DNA of 64,000 nt from Maribacter algicola (GCF_003933245.1 NZ_QUSX01000002.1:496001-560000), one strand, 5' to 3'; shown: positions 7,559 to 17,284, numbered from the stretch's first letter. Translations and numbers: made by a program. Notes: generated by a model not told the origin, from the letters alone.

Positions 7559-9736
7559 TTAGTTGTTCAACCAGTATGTAAACTTTATCGTTAATCCCCA
7601 GTTCCTTGTTTCAAAAGGGGTTACAAAATAGTTGTTGGTATAAACCAAGAACAGATCTGAAGCTGGACTATAGCGCCACTGAAACCTGGAATTCAAGTTC
7701 ATATTGCCTGTCTGTTCATTGTACTGGACCAAATTTGCAAAAAAGATCTTATTGGTAAAAGTGATGTCCGCCTCAGCACCGATCAACCAAAATTCATTGG
7801 TGTTCCAAGGTGCGGGGAGATCGATGTGATTGTAGTTCAGATTCGCGCTTAAACTTACATAAGGTTGAAACCGGTATCCAAGTTCGCTAGTCAAGCTGGT
7901 GCGATTTCCATCCTGATAATACCCACCCAAACGTCCCCCTAAGGAATAGGTAAACAAGCTTTGGGGTTTGGACTGATATTCCCAACCAAAGGCGTTCCAC
8001 TGGTGTTTTGTTCCCGTTGCCAAGTCGGCTATTCCCAATCGGGTGGGATCAAAGGGGTCCAACAGTTCTACATAATCATCGGATATAAAGAAGAAGGCAT
8101 TGCTTCTATTTCGGAATTCAAAATTATAGGTCATATAGCTTAAATGGTCCGTTTCCCTGAAAGCTTCATTAAAGAAATAGGAAATGTTCAGTTCCGGTCC
8201 ATGGCTTACTAAGGGTCCACCTTTTGGAAAGAACAAGTGTCCCAGTTTGCCGGAAAAATTCACATAATTTCTTCTGGGCACATAACCAACCTCAGTGGTA
8301 TAATCGTTACTGACCCATTCCTGCTGGACCCTCCAGAGCCATTTTCTGCTACTATACTGTAGGTGGGCCCCTTGTGCAATCCCTCGGCTATTTTCATCGG
8401 GCGCGAGCGACTTTAATAAAAAGGCCTTTCCGTTCCAAATGTTATTGGAGGACGCCAAGTTGTACTCCATTCCCAAGTTCCGATTGTATTTTGCAAATTG
8501 CTGATTGATGGAGTCGTTTTCCGACGGATAATTGATGGACTGCTTGTTTACGACCATAAGCCCAATATTACTTCGTCCAAAGACTTTACGCTGTAACGAA
8601 AGCACCCCAAAATTCTGACTAGGCAAACCGGTTTCATCCACAGATGCAGTCTGCATATCCATGAGCCCCATGCGCCATTTGTCATTCAAGTTGCCACTGA
8701 CACGGGCACCTGCCTGTATGGGGACACCTAAACCAATACGTCTGGAAAAAAAAGGTCGTATCGTCTCATATCCAAAATTTGCAAAAAGGTCGCCATTCTC
8801 CAAGAAGAATTGTCGTCGCTCAGGAAAGAAAAGTTCAAATCGGTCCAAGTTGGTCACTTGTCGGTCTACCTCAACTTGTGAAAAATCGGGATTTACGGTA
8901 AGGTCCAGATTTAGTGAAGACGTGAGGCTAAACTTGACATCACCTCCAAATTTACCATTGGTCTTGCTATCTTCATTGGCCTCCAAATCCCTGTTAACCT
9001 CTCCCAAAACATAGGGTATAATGGAAAAATTGGTTCCTGGGGCAGGAGGTGGGGCATCCCAAACCAAGGTGCCCGTATAGGCAAGGGCCGCTGTAGGAAA
9101 TTGCCGTGGAATAGGGGTCCAGCTCGACTTTTCGCTGGATTTTAGATCTAACCGACTAAAATTAATGCCCCATTCGGTAACGCCCGCTTCATAGCGAATG
9201 GATTTAAAGGGAACGGCCATTTCAAAAACCCATTTATCGTCATCACGGGTGACCTCGGATATCCATTTACTGTCCCAGTTCAAATCGATTCTGGAACCAT
9301 CGAACATGGTACCGTCCCATTGTGCACCATAGGCATTGGACCCAAATGAAAACCCTGTTGTCTGATTGTTGAACGGATCCATGAAGAGCAAAAAGTTATC
9401 GTTTTGGCCAAAGGAAAAATCCCTTCTAAGAGATTCAACAAAATAATTGGCTTCGGTAGCATTGTAGAAAGTGGCCAATAGGTATAGATTCTTATCGTCA
9501 TAGGTCATTTTTATGGCAGATTGTTCATTGGCCAAACCATCGTCCATGGGTAGGACCCTGTAGAAATCTTTGGCGACTTCGGCATCCTGCCAGGCCCTGT
9601 CGTCCCCAATTCCATCAATTTCTACAGGAAAATTCGTCTTTTTGATGTGCAAACGGTAATTACCGTTCTTTTTCTGTGCTTGCATAATATGGGCACATAA
9701 AAGAAAGCACACAAGAGCGCATATGTTAATTTTCAT
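7559..9736 (-). CDS. DUF5916-family outer-membrane protein with CBM9-like N-terminus
   Basis: A 725-residue exported protein. A signal peptide (MKINICALVCFLLCAHIMQAQ) precedes a domain of about 200 residues resembling carbohydrate-binding module 9, with IDGIGDDRAWQDAE and later WVFEMAVPFKSIRY. The long C-terminal half alternates polar and aromatic residues and ends with Asn-Asn after FTYWL, as outer-membrane beta-barrels do. The motif PERRQFFLENGDLF is typical of DUF5916. These proteins are widespread in Bacteroidota, but their function is not established. It is a single gene on the minus strand. Confidence 0.8.
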   Translation of the reverse strand: MKINICALVCFLLCAHIMQAQKKNGNYRLHIKKTNFPVEIDGIGDDRAWQDAEVAKDFYRVLPMDDGLANEQSAIKMTYDDKNLYLLATFYNATEANYFVESLRRDFSFGQNDNFLLFMDPFNNQTTGFSFGSNAYGAQWDGTMFDGSRIDLNWDSKWISEVTRDDDKWVFEMAVPFKSIRYEAGVTEWGINFSRLDLKSSEKSSWTPIPRQFPTAALAYTGTLVWDAPPPAPGTNFSIIPYVLGEVNRDLEANEDSKTNGKFGGDVKFSLTSSLNLDLTVNPDFSQVEVDRQVTNLDRFELFFPERRQFFLENGDLFANFGYETIRPFFSRRIGLGVPIQAGARVSGNLNDKWRMGLMDMQTASVDETGLPSQNFGVLSLQRKVFGRSNIGLMVVNKQSINYPSENDSINQQFAKYNRNLGMEYNLASSNNIWNGKAFLLKSLAPDENSRGIAQGAHLQYSSRKWLWRVQQEWVSNDYTTEVGYVPRRNYVNFSGKLGHLFFPKGGPLVSHGPELNISYFFNEAFRETDHLSYMTYNFEFRNRSNAFFFISDDYVELLDPFDPTRLGIADLATGTKHQWNAFGWEYQSKPQSLFTYSLGGRLGGYYQDGNRTSLTSELGYRFQPYVSLSANLNYNHIDLPAPWNTNEFWLIGAEADITFTNKIFFANLVQYNEQTGNMNLNSRFQWRYSPASDLFLVYTNNYFVTPFETRNWGLTIKFTYWLNN

Positions 9737-9871
9737 TGAGTTTAAGTTGGTGCTGCAACTTACTTAAATTTTTAAAGGATACTTTTCCATGAGACAAAAA
9801 ATAAGCTAAAATTCATGTAAACCATATTCCAAACGTTTTCAAGTAGCTTTAAAATAAACATAGAAGATTTG

Positions 9872-9888
9872 AGTAGGTAATACCTACT
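9872..9888. promoter_or_regulatory. 17-bp palindrome, operator candidate
   Basis: AGTAGGTA-A-TACCTACT is a perfect 8-1-8 inverted repeat in the region upstream of the old yellow enzyme and OsmC genes. The size and symmetry suit a dimeric MarR, HxlR or TetR type repressor. No regulator gene of those classes lies in the window. Confidence 0.5.
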
Positions 9889-10011
9889 GGGCAAAGAGAA
9901 TGTCTTTCCTAGAAATTCCCCAAAACCGATTTTGTTACAGATACAATTTTAGCCATAAGAGCTAAGGATATTCCGCTATTCAATGGAACTTTGTTAAAAC
10001 AAAAAAATTGT

Positions 10012-11133
10012 ATGAAAGAACAAGCACTATTAGAGCCTTATAAAGTAAGTAATCTATCCTTGAAAAACAGGGTAGTAATGGCACCAATGACCCGTAGCCG
10101 GGCAGCCAATGAGGATAAAAAACCTGAAAAGGGACTTCACGATATTTATTATAAACAAAGAGCGTCCGCCGGACTCATAATTACCGAAGGATCACAAGTG
10201 TCCGAAGAAGCGGTAGGCTATATAAATACACCTGGAATACACACTGAAGATCAGGTAGAGGGTTGGAAGCAGGTAACCCAGGCCGTTCATGAAAAAAATG
10301 GTACTATCTTCATTCAGTTATGGCATGTGGGCAGAATGTCCCACCCTGATTTCCATGGTGGAGATTTGCCACTGGCGCCTTCGGCAATTAACCCAGAAGC
10401 ACAATCCTATACCCCAGAAGGTTTTAAGGATACGGTAACGCCGAAGGCCATGACCAAAGAAGATATTGCCAAAACAATCGAGGATTTTAAAAATGCTGCC
10501 CAGAATGCCGTAAAGGCGGGATTTGATGGCGTTGAAATCCACTCTTCAAACGGGTATCTTTTTCACCAATTTTTTAATGCAACATCGAACATGAGAACGG
10601 ATGAATATGGCGGTAGCATCGAGAATAGGGCACGATTCTTTTTTGAAGTTTTGGATGAAGTCAAAAAGGTTATTCCCGAATCTAAGATTGGCGCACGCTT
10701 TAATCCGTCTTTAAATGGAATGTTTGGAATGACCATGGATGAGGAAACCATTCCAACTTTTGAGTATATCATTAAAAAATTGGATCATGAATATGACCTT
10801 GCTTATATACATCTTTCGGAGCCTTTTAATGATGTCTCAGATATCCCATTTGCGGTTGAGAACATAGCGGAACATTTTAGACCCATGTATAATGGCACTT
10901 TAATGATAAACGGTGGTTTTGACCAGGAATCTGGAAATAAAGTCATCGAAAGTGGAAATGCCGACTTGGTCTCTTTTGGGAAATTGTATGTATCCAACCC
11001 CGATTTAGTGGAACGGTTTAAAAATGATTGGGATATGGCCGACTGGGACGAAGATACTTTTTATACTCCCGGGAAGGAGGGTTATATAGACTATGAAACC
11101 CACAAGCAAGAAGAGTCTGTTCAGAAAAAATAA
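10012..11133 (+). CDS. old yellow enzyme family alkene reductase
   Basis: About 373 residues from the ATG at 10012 (a TTG at 9991 is a poorer start). A TIM-barrel flavoprotein using FMN and NAD(P)H to reduce activated C=C bonds. Visible family motifs are NRVVMAPMTRSRA, QLWHVGRMSHP, the substrate-binding pair HSSNGYLFHQFF (His/Asn), and DEYGGSIENRARFF. It resembles NemA/XenA-type reductases that act on N-ethylmaleimide, quinones and nitro compounds. It is followed after 34 nt by an OsmC-type peroxidase, a typical electrophile and oxidative stress pairing. The upstream palindrome is a likely control site. Confidence 0.9.
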   Translation: MKEQALLEPYKVSNLSLKNRVVMAPMTRSRAANEDKKPEKGLHDIYYKQRASAGLIITEGSQVSEEAVGYINTPGIHTEDQVEGWKQVTQAVHEKNGTIFIQLWHVGRMSHPDFHGGDLPLAPSAINPEAQSYTPEGFKDTVTPKAMTKEDIAKTIEDFKNAAQNAVKAGFDGVEIHSSNGYLFHQFFNATSNMRTDEYGGSIENRARFFFEVLDEVKKVIPESKIGARFNPSLNGMFGMTMDEETIPTFEYIIKKLDHEYDLAYIHLSEPFNDVSDIPFAVENIAEHFRPMYNGTLMINGGFDQESGNKVIESGNADLVSFGKLYVSNPDLVERFKNDWDMADWDEDTFYTPGKEGYIDYETHKQEESVQKK

Positions 11134-11167
11134 TTAAACTAAAAATTGATAATTAAAAAAAGATAGA

Positions 11168-11584
11168 ATGAATTTTACACGAAATGCGAAAGCACAATGG
11201 AAAGGGAGTGGAAAAAAAGGACACGGAACATTAACGACGGATAGTACCGTTTTGGAAAATACCCAATACTCCTTCAATACGAGATTTGAGGATGGAAAAG
11301 GTACCAATCCGGAAGAGCTCATTGGAGCGGCACACGCGGGATGCTTTGCCATGCAATTGAGTTTTTTGCTTGGTGAAGCCGATTATACGCCCAATACGCT
11401 TGACGTTAGTGCCAAGGTATCCTTTAAGGATGGTGAGATTGTAAAAGTGACCTTGGATTTAAAGGGTGATGTACCTGAAATTGAGGCTTCGGAATTTAAA
11501 GAGATTGCTACAAAGGCAAAGGATGTTTGTCCCATTTCCAAACTATTGGATACGGAAATCGTACTAAATGCCAGTTTAGCATAG
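11168..11584 (+). CDS. osmC: OsmC-family peroxiredoxin
   Basis: A 138-residue protein of the OsmC/Ohr family, which reduces organic hydroperoxides with two reactive cysteines. Cys59 (AAHAGCFAM) and Cys121 ([10 protein letters not shown]) are in the expected places, and the N-terminal block with [12 protein letters not shown] is typical of OsmC rather than Ohr. It lies 34 nt after the old yellow enzyme gene, and a strong terminator follows, so the two probably form an operon. OsmC is usually cytoplasmic, and no signal peptide is present. Confidence 0.9.
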   Translation: MNFTRNAKAQWKGSGKKGHGTLTTDSTVLENTQYSFNTRFEDGKGTNPEELIGAAHAGCFAMQLSFLLGEADYTPNTLDVSAKVSFKDGEIVKVTLDLKGDVPEIEASEFKEIATKAKDVCPISKLLDTEIVLNASLA

Positions 11585-11606
11585 AAACAAAAAACACATT
11601 GCAAAG

Positions 11607-11636
11607 AAAAAGCAGCCATCTAGGCTGCTTTTTTTA
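11607..11636 (+). terminator. intrinsic terminator after osmC
   Basis: AAGCAGCC and GGCTGCTT form an 8-bp GC-rich stem with a 5-nt loop, followed by a run of seven T. It closes the old yellow enzyme/OsmC operon. Confidence 0.9.
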
Positions 11637-11654
11637 TATCGTAAATTCAAAAGT

Positions 11655-11939
11655 CTATCTGATATGGTCCCTGTTTCGTTCTAAATCCTCATTTCCTGAA
11701 CCTCCCTGACTGTACAGTTGATTTTCTTCGTCCTTAACCATTTTCTTCGTTTTGTCTTTGGGTAGATTCCGTCCCGGAATATCCAAATCTGAACCTGCAA
11801 AATCCACATCTTTTTCTCTTTCCTTTAATTGTTGGTCATCACCTTGATCGGTTCTCGAATTTTTTGTTTTTTCTCCCAAAGCGTTCATATCCTCTTTAGT
11901 AATATCTGAATTATAGGTTTTCTCTTTTTGATTGCTCAT
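11655..11939 (-). CDS. small highly charged hypothetical protein
   Basis: A 94-residue hydrophilic protein (MSNQKEKTYNSD) with alternating Lys, Asp, Glu, Gln and Asn and almost no hydrophobic core. It has no signal peptide and no Cys. It looks intrinsically disordered, like small stress-related proteins often seen in Flavobacteriaceae. I recognise the general type but no named family. It faces the OsmC gene across a terminator and is divergent from the NAD(P)-binding gene at 12124. Function unknown. Confidence 0.65.
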   Translation of the reverse strand: MSNQKEKTYNSDITKEDMNALGEKTKNSRTDQGDDQQLKEREKDVDFAGSDLDIPGRNLPKDKTKKMVKDEENQLYSQGGSGNEDLERNRDHIR

Positions 11940-12123
11940 ATTCTAAATTTTAGATTAATATGTTTCTAAAAGGTAGCGGTTTTATTACCGTTGGATTGAC
12001 CTATATCCAAGATAATTAGGCTTTTTTCAAAATTTTGTCTAGAAATCATTCTATTGGGATTAGAGCTAATAATAACTCTATATAAGGTAAGGTCCATCAT
12101 TGTATCTACCTATCTTTCTTTAA

Positions 12124-12771
12124 ATGAAAAAAGAAAACACTATGGAAAATATTTTAGTAGCAGGTGCCAATGGAACCACAGGAAAAAAAGTAGTTCATTT
12201 ATTAAAGGCATCCCAATATTTTAATCCTGTTGCTATGGTTCGCAAGAAGGAACAATTGGCACAATTTGAAAAAGACGGTATAGATACGGTGTTAGGTGAT
12301 TTGGAGGAAGATATCACACATACCGTCGCAAATATTGATAAAGTCATTTTTGCCGCGGGCTCAGGAGGTGAAAAAGTGGTAGCTGTAGACCAAGAAGGAG
12401 CCAAGAGATTAATCGATGCATCTAAGAATGCAAACGTAAAAAGATTTGTAATGTTAAGTTCCATGGGAGCTGACAATCCGGAGGTAGCCGAAGATCTCAA
12501 AGAGTATTTACAAGCAAAACATAATGCGGACGAATACTTAAAATCGACGGATTTACATTATATGATTGTTCGGCCCGGTTCATTGACCAATGAAACGGGA
12601 ACAGGAAAAATCAGTTTAAAAAGGCATTTTGGAAAGCATGGTTCCATTACCCGTGACGATGTGGCCCAAACCTTGGTTCATGCCTTACATGAAGACGCAG
12701 GAACCAACGAAACGTTTGAAATTTTGGAAGGCGATACCTTGATCGGAAAAGCGTTGGATTCGGTTTCCTAG
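12124..12771 (+). CDS. NAD(P)-binding atypical SDR protein
   Basis: A protein of 215 residues with the N-terminal NAD(P) motif GANGTTGKKV at residue 14 and a YwnB/NmrA-like fold. Supporting blocks are VMLSSMGADNPE and a C-terminal VRPGSLTNE. Such proteins act as NADH-dependent reductases or redox sensors; the substrate is unknown. The -7-like TATCTTTC (12111-12118) ends 5 nt before the ATG at 12124, which would make it leaderless. The in-frame ATG at 12142 with an A-rich leader is an equally reasonable start and would shorten the protein by six residues. Confidence 0.8.
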   Translation: MKKENTMENILVAGANGTTGKKVVHLLKASQYFNPVAMVRKKEQLAQFEKDGIDTVLGDLEEDITHTVANIDKVIFAAGSGGEKVVAVDQEGAKRLIDASKNANVKRFVMLSSMGADNPEVAEDLKEYLQAKHNADEYLKSTDLHYMIVRPGSLTNETGTGKISLKRHFGKHGSITRDDVAQTLVHALHEDAGTNETFEILEGDTLIGKALDSVS

Positions 12772-12921
12772 ATGATTTTCACATGATTAAAATTTTTTAG
12801 GTACCTGATAATTAATTCTTTAAATCGTTGAAAATCTTTAGTTTACTAAAACAAATCCCTCGATAAGGGTCTCATTTATAGAACCAAAAAAAATAGAGCA
12901 AATAGAAAAAGACAAAAGAAG

Positions 12922-13593
12922 ATGGCACATAAAATAAATATTCAAGATATAGGATTTATAAGACATAACGTACTCCAAATACAAACGGACAGACCTTCGG
13001 GATATGATTTTACACCAGGTCAAGCTTGCGAAATGTCCATTGACCAACCCAAATGGAAAGAAGAAAAACGACCCTTTACATTTACCAGTTTACCAGATGA
13101 TGGTTTCTTACAGTTTACCATCAAAGTGTATCCGGACCACGATGGAGTTACCGATCAATTACAGACATTGGAACAGGGAGATTCGCTGTTGATAAGTGAT
13201 TCGTGGGGAGCAATTTCCTATCAAGGACCCGGAATTTTCTTGGCCGGTGGGGCAGGAGTTACCCCATTTATCGCAATTATCAAGGATTTGGCCAGAAAAG
13301 GAAATTTAAAAGGCAACAAATTGATCTTTGGTAATCAAAGGGAGCGTGATATTATTCTTCAATCTGATTTTGAAAGGTGGCTGGGAAAAGATTTTATCAA
13401 TATACTTTCCGATGAACATAGCAGCAAGTTTCCCCATGGTACCATAGACAAGGAATTTATAAAAAGCAATACTGAGAATCTTGACAAAAAGTTTTACCTC
13501 TGCGGACCACCTCCAATGATGGATAGTGTGTATAATGCCTTGTTGGAATTGGATGTTCCAAAAAAGAATATTATTACAGAAGATTTTGATTGA
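12922..13593 (+). CDS. FAD-binding oxidoreductase, ferredoxin/flavin reductase type
   Basis: A 223-residue single-subunit flavoprotein. The FAD domain carries the ferredoxin-NADP reductase signature RPFTFTS, and the NAD(P) domain carries GGAGVTPFIAI and the C-terminal LCGPPPMMDSV. It lacks an iron-sulfur or globin domain, so its electron partner is a separate protein or a free flavin or ferredoxin. A terminator follows at 13727. The gene is close to other redox-stress genes (old yellow enzyme, OsmC, SDR), which suggests but does not prove a common role. Confidence 0.8.
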   Translation: MAHKINIQDIGFIRHNVLQIQTDRPSGYDFTPGQACEMSIDQPKWKEEKRPFTFTSLPDDGFLQFTIKVYPDHDGVTDQLQTLEQGDSLLISDSWGAISYQGPGIFLAGGAGVTPFIAIIKDLARKGNLKGNKLIFGNQRERDIILQSDFERWLGKDFINILSDEHSSKFPHGTIDKEFIKSNTENLDKKFYLCGPPPMMDSVYNALLELDVPKKNIITEDFD

Positions 13594-13726
13594 ACGCAGA
13601 ATAATCGCATCGAAAAAGGAATTCACGTTTTAATAATAGCATGTGGAAACAGTAACCGGTGAGAACAAATAATTTTTTTTGAACCGAGCAATTTGAAGGA
13701 TTGGTACTTTCAAAAAAACCAAAATT

Positions 13727-13766
13727 AAAAGCTAAAAGCCGAACAGGTTTTTAGCTTTTGATTTTT
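13727..13766 (+). terminator. intrinsic terminator
   Basis: AAAAGCTAAAA (13727-13737) pairs with TTTTAGCTTTT (13749-13759), an 11-bp stem with an 11-nt loop, then GATTTTT. It separates the flavin reductase from the sorbosone dehydrogenase-like gene. Confidence 0.75.
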
Positions 13767-13871
13767 AAAACCTTACCGGAAGGATAATTCCCTTTTCTGA
13801 GCAATAGGAATGGTTGAAAATCTTTCAATATGTAAGGATGCTTCAGTATCTTAGCGGTAAACGGAAATACA

Positions 13872-15062
13872 ATGAAAAACAAAATATCACTTTTAAAGAT
13901 TACCTGTGCCGCTGCACTAGCATTCAGCATATTTTCCTGTAAGGAAACCAAAAAGGAGGAAAGTACTGATGTCAAGGAGGAAGTACCCATGGATAGTACG
14001 GACTTGGCATTAATAGATCTTAATTTACCCGATGGTTTTGAGATAAAGGTATATGCCAGGGGAGTGGATGGTGCACGTTCCATGGCCATAGGACCTGACG
14101 GGACACTGTTTGTCGGAACCAGAAACGAGAACACCGTATACGCTATACAGGACAAAGATGGGGACTATAAGGCCGAAACGGTCATGGTGCTCGATACTAT
14201 GGAGGTTCCCAACGGAATTGCCATGCGAAACGGCGACCTGTATGTTGCCCAGGTAGGTAGTCTATGGAAATACCCCAATATTGAAAGCCAGTTGGGCGGT
14301 ACATTGAGCAAGGAATTGGTCTATGATGATTATCCAACGGAATTCCATCACGGTTGGAAATATATTGCCTTTGGACCTGATGATAAATTATATGTTCCAG
14401 TAGGAGCGCCCTGTAATATATGTGATTCGACCGTGGTAGACGAACGTTTTGCCACCATCACCAGAATGGACCCTGATGGCAGTAATCGTGAAATTTATGC
14501 CCACGGCGTGCGTAATTCCGTTGGCTTTACCTGGGACGATAATGGCGAAATGTGGTTTACGGACAATGGTAGAGATATGTTGGGCGATGATATTCCTCCC
14601 TGTGAATTGAATCATGTTACGGAGGCCGGTCAGCATTTTGGTTACCCTTTCTGTCATGGAGGTACCGTGAAGGACCCTGAATTTGGTGATCAACGTCCTT
14701 GTTCGGATTTTGTGCCACCTGCAAAAGCCTTGGGTGCACATGTGGCACCGTTGGCGGTTAAATTTAAATCGGGAAATATGTTTCCATCTACCTATAATGG
14801 AAAAGCATTTATTGCCGAGCATGGTTCATGGAACCGAAGTAAAAAGGTAGGTTATAGAATTATGTTGGCCGATATAGAAAATGGTGAAGTAAAGAGTACA
14901 GAGCCCTTTATTGATGGGTGGTTGAATGACGAGACTCAGAAGGTAACAGGCAGACCCGTTGATTTATTGTGGTTAAAAGATGGGTCTTTGTTGATATCCG
15001 ATGATTACGGCGATGCCATTTACAGGGTGACCTATTCCAATACGCAAGTAGCTGCTAAATAA
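13872..15062 (+). CDS. sorbosone/glucose dehydrogenase-like lipoprotein
   Basis: A 396-residue exported protein. A signal peptide with lipobox IFSC (Cys23) anchors it as a lipoprotein. The rest is a six-bladed beta-propeller of the soluble glucose/sorbosone dehydrogenase family, which usually uses PQQ. Evidence includes ARSMAIGPDGTLFVGTR, EFHHGWKYIAFGPDDKLYVPVG with a conserved His, RMDPDGSNREIYAHGVRN, and WFTDNGRDMLGDD. Two pairs of Cys in the middle (CNIC, CELN) could bind a cofactor or form disulfides. The gene is followed after 4 nt by the aminotransferase, so they are probably co-transcribed, although no pathway link is obvious. Confidence 0.8.
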   Translation: MKNKISLLKITCAAALAFSIFSCKETKKEESTDVKEEVPMDSTDLALIDLNLPDGFEIKVYARGVDGARSMAIGPDGTLFVGTRNENTVYAIQDKDGDYKAETVMVLDTMEVPNGIAMRNGDLYVAQVGSLWKYPNIESQLGGTLSKELVYDDYPTEFHHGWKYIAFGPDDKLYVPVGAPCNICDSTVVDERFATITRMDPDGSNREIYAHGVRNSVGFTWDDNGEMWFTDNGRDMLGDDIPPCELNHVTEAGQHFGYPFCHGGTVKDPEFGDQRPCSDFVPPAKALGAHVAPLAVKFKSGNMFPSTYNGKAFIAEHGSWNRSKKVGYRIMLADIENGEVKSTEPFIDGWLNDETQKVTGRPVDLLWLKDGSLLISDDYGDAIYRVTYSNTQVAAK

Positions 15063-15066
15063 AACA

Positions 15067-15915
15067 ATGTCAAAATATCCCGATAAAGTATATCTGAACG
15101 GAGAAATTCTACCCTCTGAAATGGCCCAAGTATCGGTCTTTGACAGAGGGTTCATTTTTGGTGACGGTATCTATGAGGCCATGGCCCAAATAAATGGAGC
15201 CTTTTTCTATGAAGAGGCGCATTTGAGTCGGCTTGAAGAGGGACTTGCCAAAATCGGAATCCAATATGACGTCAGTCGGATTCCAAAGGAAATCAATCGC
15301 TTGTTACAGGCTACCGGATTAATCGGTAAGGATTGTTTCCTATACATACAAATTACTCGTGGGGTAGCTCCCAGGCAACATTCCTTTCCAAGAGACATAG
15401 ACCCAACTGTATTTATGTACGCCTTGCCCAAGGTGCTACCGGATATTAATACGATACATGCCAAGGTAATCACCAGTGAAGATTTTAGGTGGTCCCGATG
15501 CGATATTAAAATGACCTCGCTATTGGGCAACGTTATGCTCAATGAGGAGGCCATGCAGCATGAGTGTTTTGAAACGGTATTATGTCGGAACGGCGTGGTT
15601 ACGGAAGCATCTCATTGCAATGTATTTTTTGTAAAAGACAATATGGTCTACACCCATCCTGCAAACGAGTACATCTTAAATGGCATTACCAGATTGGTGG
15701 TAATCCAACTTTGTGGGGAACTGGGCTTAGAATTGAAGGAAGAGGCTATCGGGGTGGATGAGATTTACCAAATGGACGAGGCCTTCCTTACTGGTACGAG
15801 CACCCAAATAGCTTCCATACAGCAAATAAACGATCATTATTACTATACCGATTCTACTGTTGGCCCTATTACCCAAAAATTGCAGAGAGCTTTCCATCGC
15901 TTAAAAGATAATTGA
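15067..15915 (+). CDS. class IV aminotransferase, D-amino-acid transaminase type
   Basis: A 282-residue PLP enzyme of fold type IV. DRGFIFGDGIYEAM is the family signature, and the Schiff-base lysine is Lys148 in RCDIKMTSLLGN, matching RCDIK of Bacillus D-amino-acid transaminase. LNGITRLVV and GTSTQIASI follow in the expected order. It would interconvert D-amino acids and keto acids, for example D-Ala and D-Glu for peptidoglycan. Branched-chain aminotransferase or aminodeoxychorismate lyase are alternatives in the same fold. It overlaps nothing and sits 4 nt after the dehydrogenase-like gene. Confidence 0.85.
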   Translation: MSKYPDKVYLNGEILPSEMAQVSVFDRGFIFGDGIYEAMAQINGAFFYEEAHLSRLEEGLAKIGIQYDVSRIPKEINRLLQATGLIGKDCFLYIQITRGVAPRQHSFPRDIDPTVFMYALPKVLPDINTIHAKVITSEDFRWSRCDIKMTSLLGNVMLNEEAMQHECFETVLCRNGVVTEASHCNVFFVKDNMVYTHPANEYILNGITRLVVIQLCGELGLELKEEAIGVDEIYQMDEAFLTGTSTQIASIQQINDHYYYTDSTVGPITQKLQRAFHRLKDN

Positions 15916-15949
15916 ATTAAAGTCTTCAATAATCGCTTGGCAAAATGGT

Positions 15950-15978
15950 TTTGTATATTCGAGGGAATCGCTTACTTT
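15950..15978 (+). promoter_or_regulatory. Bacteroidota-type promoter
   Basis: TTTG (15950-15953) and TACTTTA (15973-15979) are 19 nt apart, close to the TTTG-N19-TAnnTTTG consensus. The -7 part belongs to a 28-nt block (15968-15995) shared with the gamma-glutamyltransferase promoter at 27667-27694. Confidence 0.65.
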
Positions 15979-16000
15979 AAAGGATTAAACCAACTTAAGT

Positions 16001-17284
16001 ATGAAACGATTTTACCTTATTTTTTTCGCCCTTCTGATTGTTCCATTTTTATCAACGTCCGCACAAAGCACTATGGATGGCACCTATACCGTAGTTATAG
16101 ACGCCTATGATTGGGGACCCGGTGTTAATAAGGTGATTATACGAAAACCGAACACTGAAGATAGGCTGAGCCATAACGATTTTGAGGTAAAGGTCGTACG
16201 GAGTAAGGAAAATGTTGAAATGCGACCTAGTGAGGCCGAAGGAATAAGAAAGGTACTCTACGCCTACCCATCAAATGCGGATGGTGACCGCGATGAAAAT
16301 GGATTATTTACCACTTTGGTGTTATTGGTGGCGCCCAATGACCCGTTAAGTTCACCCATTAAATACTATCGTAGCAGTAATGGAAGGGCCAGTAACCAAT
16401 GGATAGACTATAAATTGACCGTTACCCATGTGCCTTCGGGAACTAAATGGAACAAAGAAGGAAGAAGGATAATCCCCGATTTGGATATTTTCCATTTAAA
16501 CGGAAGCTTCAGCCATAAAGATATCGACCTTACCTATGGAAGTTTTACGCCGGAAGGAGATGGAATGGTTCCGTTGATCATTTGGCTACATGGAGGCGGC
16601 GAAGGAGGTACAGATGCCAGTATTCCGTTGATTGCCAATAAAGCGACCAATTATGCCTCCGAAGAAATTCAGGAAATTTTCAAAGGCGCTTATGTATTGG
16701 CCCCACAGACCCCAACCTTTTGGATGCAAAGTGAATCTGGGGAATATACACGGGGGAACACCAATGATATCTATAACGAAGCCTTGATGGCCTTGATCAC
16801 GGATTTTGTAAAGAAAAATCCGAAAATAGATTCAGATAGAATCTATATTGGAGGGTGTTCCAATGGGGGATATATGAGTCTAAAACTTCTATTAAACCAT
16901 CCCGATTATTTTGCCGCCGGCTATATTAGTGCTCTGGCCTATCACAATGAATATATATCCGATGAACAGTTGAACAGCATCAAAAATATTCCGATATGGT
17001 TTGTACATTCCAAGGATGACACGACCACGATTCCCGAAGAAACGGTAATTCCTTTATATGAAAGACTGGTGGACGCTGGAGCGCCCAACGTACATCTTTC
17101 CCTTTACGACCATGTCATTGACTTAAATGGGATGTATGGTGGAGAGGATTATCATTTTCCGGGCCATTGGTCCTGGATTTATTCCCATGATAATGACGCC
17201 GACTTTGATTATGACGGCACCCCGGTCCTAATCGACAGCAGGCCCGTTACGATTATGGAGTGGTTGGCACAACAGCACAAATAA
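16001..17284 (+). CDS. exported alpha/beta hydrolase with Ig-like N-terminal domain
   Basis: A 427-residue secreted protein. After the signal peptide (ends STSAQ) comes a beta-rich domain of about 150 residues, like the esterase Ig-like N-terminal domains, then an alpha/beta hydrolase domain. The oxyanion loop is IIWLHGGGEGG, the nucleophile is Ser287 in GGCSNGGYMS, and likely acid and His residues lie near VHSKDDTT and GHWSWIY. This architecture occurs in esterases, PHB-depolymerase-like and prolyl-oligopeptidase-like enzymes of the periplasm. The substrate is not known. It is transcribed from its own promoter. Confidence 0.8.
   Translation: MKRFYLIFFALLIVPFLSTSAQSTMDGTYTVVIDAYDWGPGVNKVIIRKPNTEDRLSHNDFEVKVVRSKENVEMRPSEAEGIRKVLYAYPSNADGDRDENGLFTTLVLLVAPNDPLSSPIKYYRSSNGRASNQWIDYKLTVTHVPSGTKWNKEGRRIIPDLDIFHLNGSFSHKDIDLTYGSFTPEGDGMVPLIIWLHGGGEGGTDASIPLIANKATNYASEEIQEIFKGAYVLAPQTPTFWMQSESGEYTRGNTNDIYNEALMALITDFVKKNPKIDSDRIYIGGCSNGGYMSLKLLLNHPDYFAAGYISALAYHNEYISDEQLNSIKNIPIWFVHSKDDTTTIPEETVIPLYERLVDAGAPNVHLSLYDHVIDLNGMYGGEDYHFPGHWSWIYSHDNDADFDYDGTPVLIDSRPVTIMEWLAQQHK

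Noticed and set aside
11907..11914. ATAATTCA on the minus strand, like the regulon box
   Set aside because: Lies inside a coding region and lacks the ACGAT part and a -7 element at the right distance.
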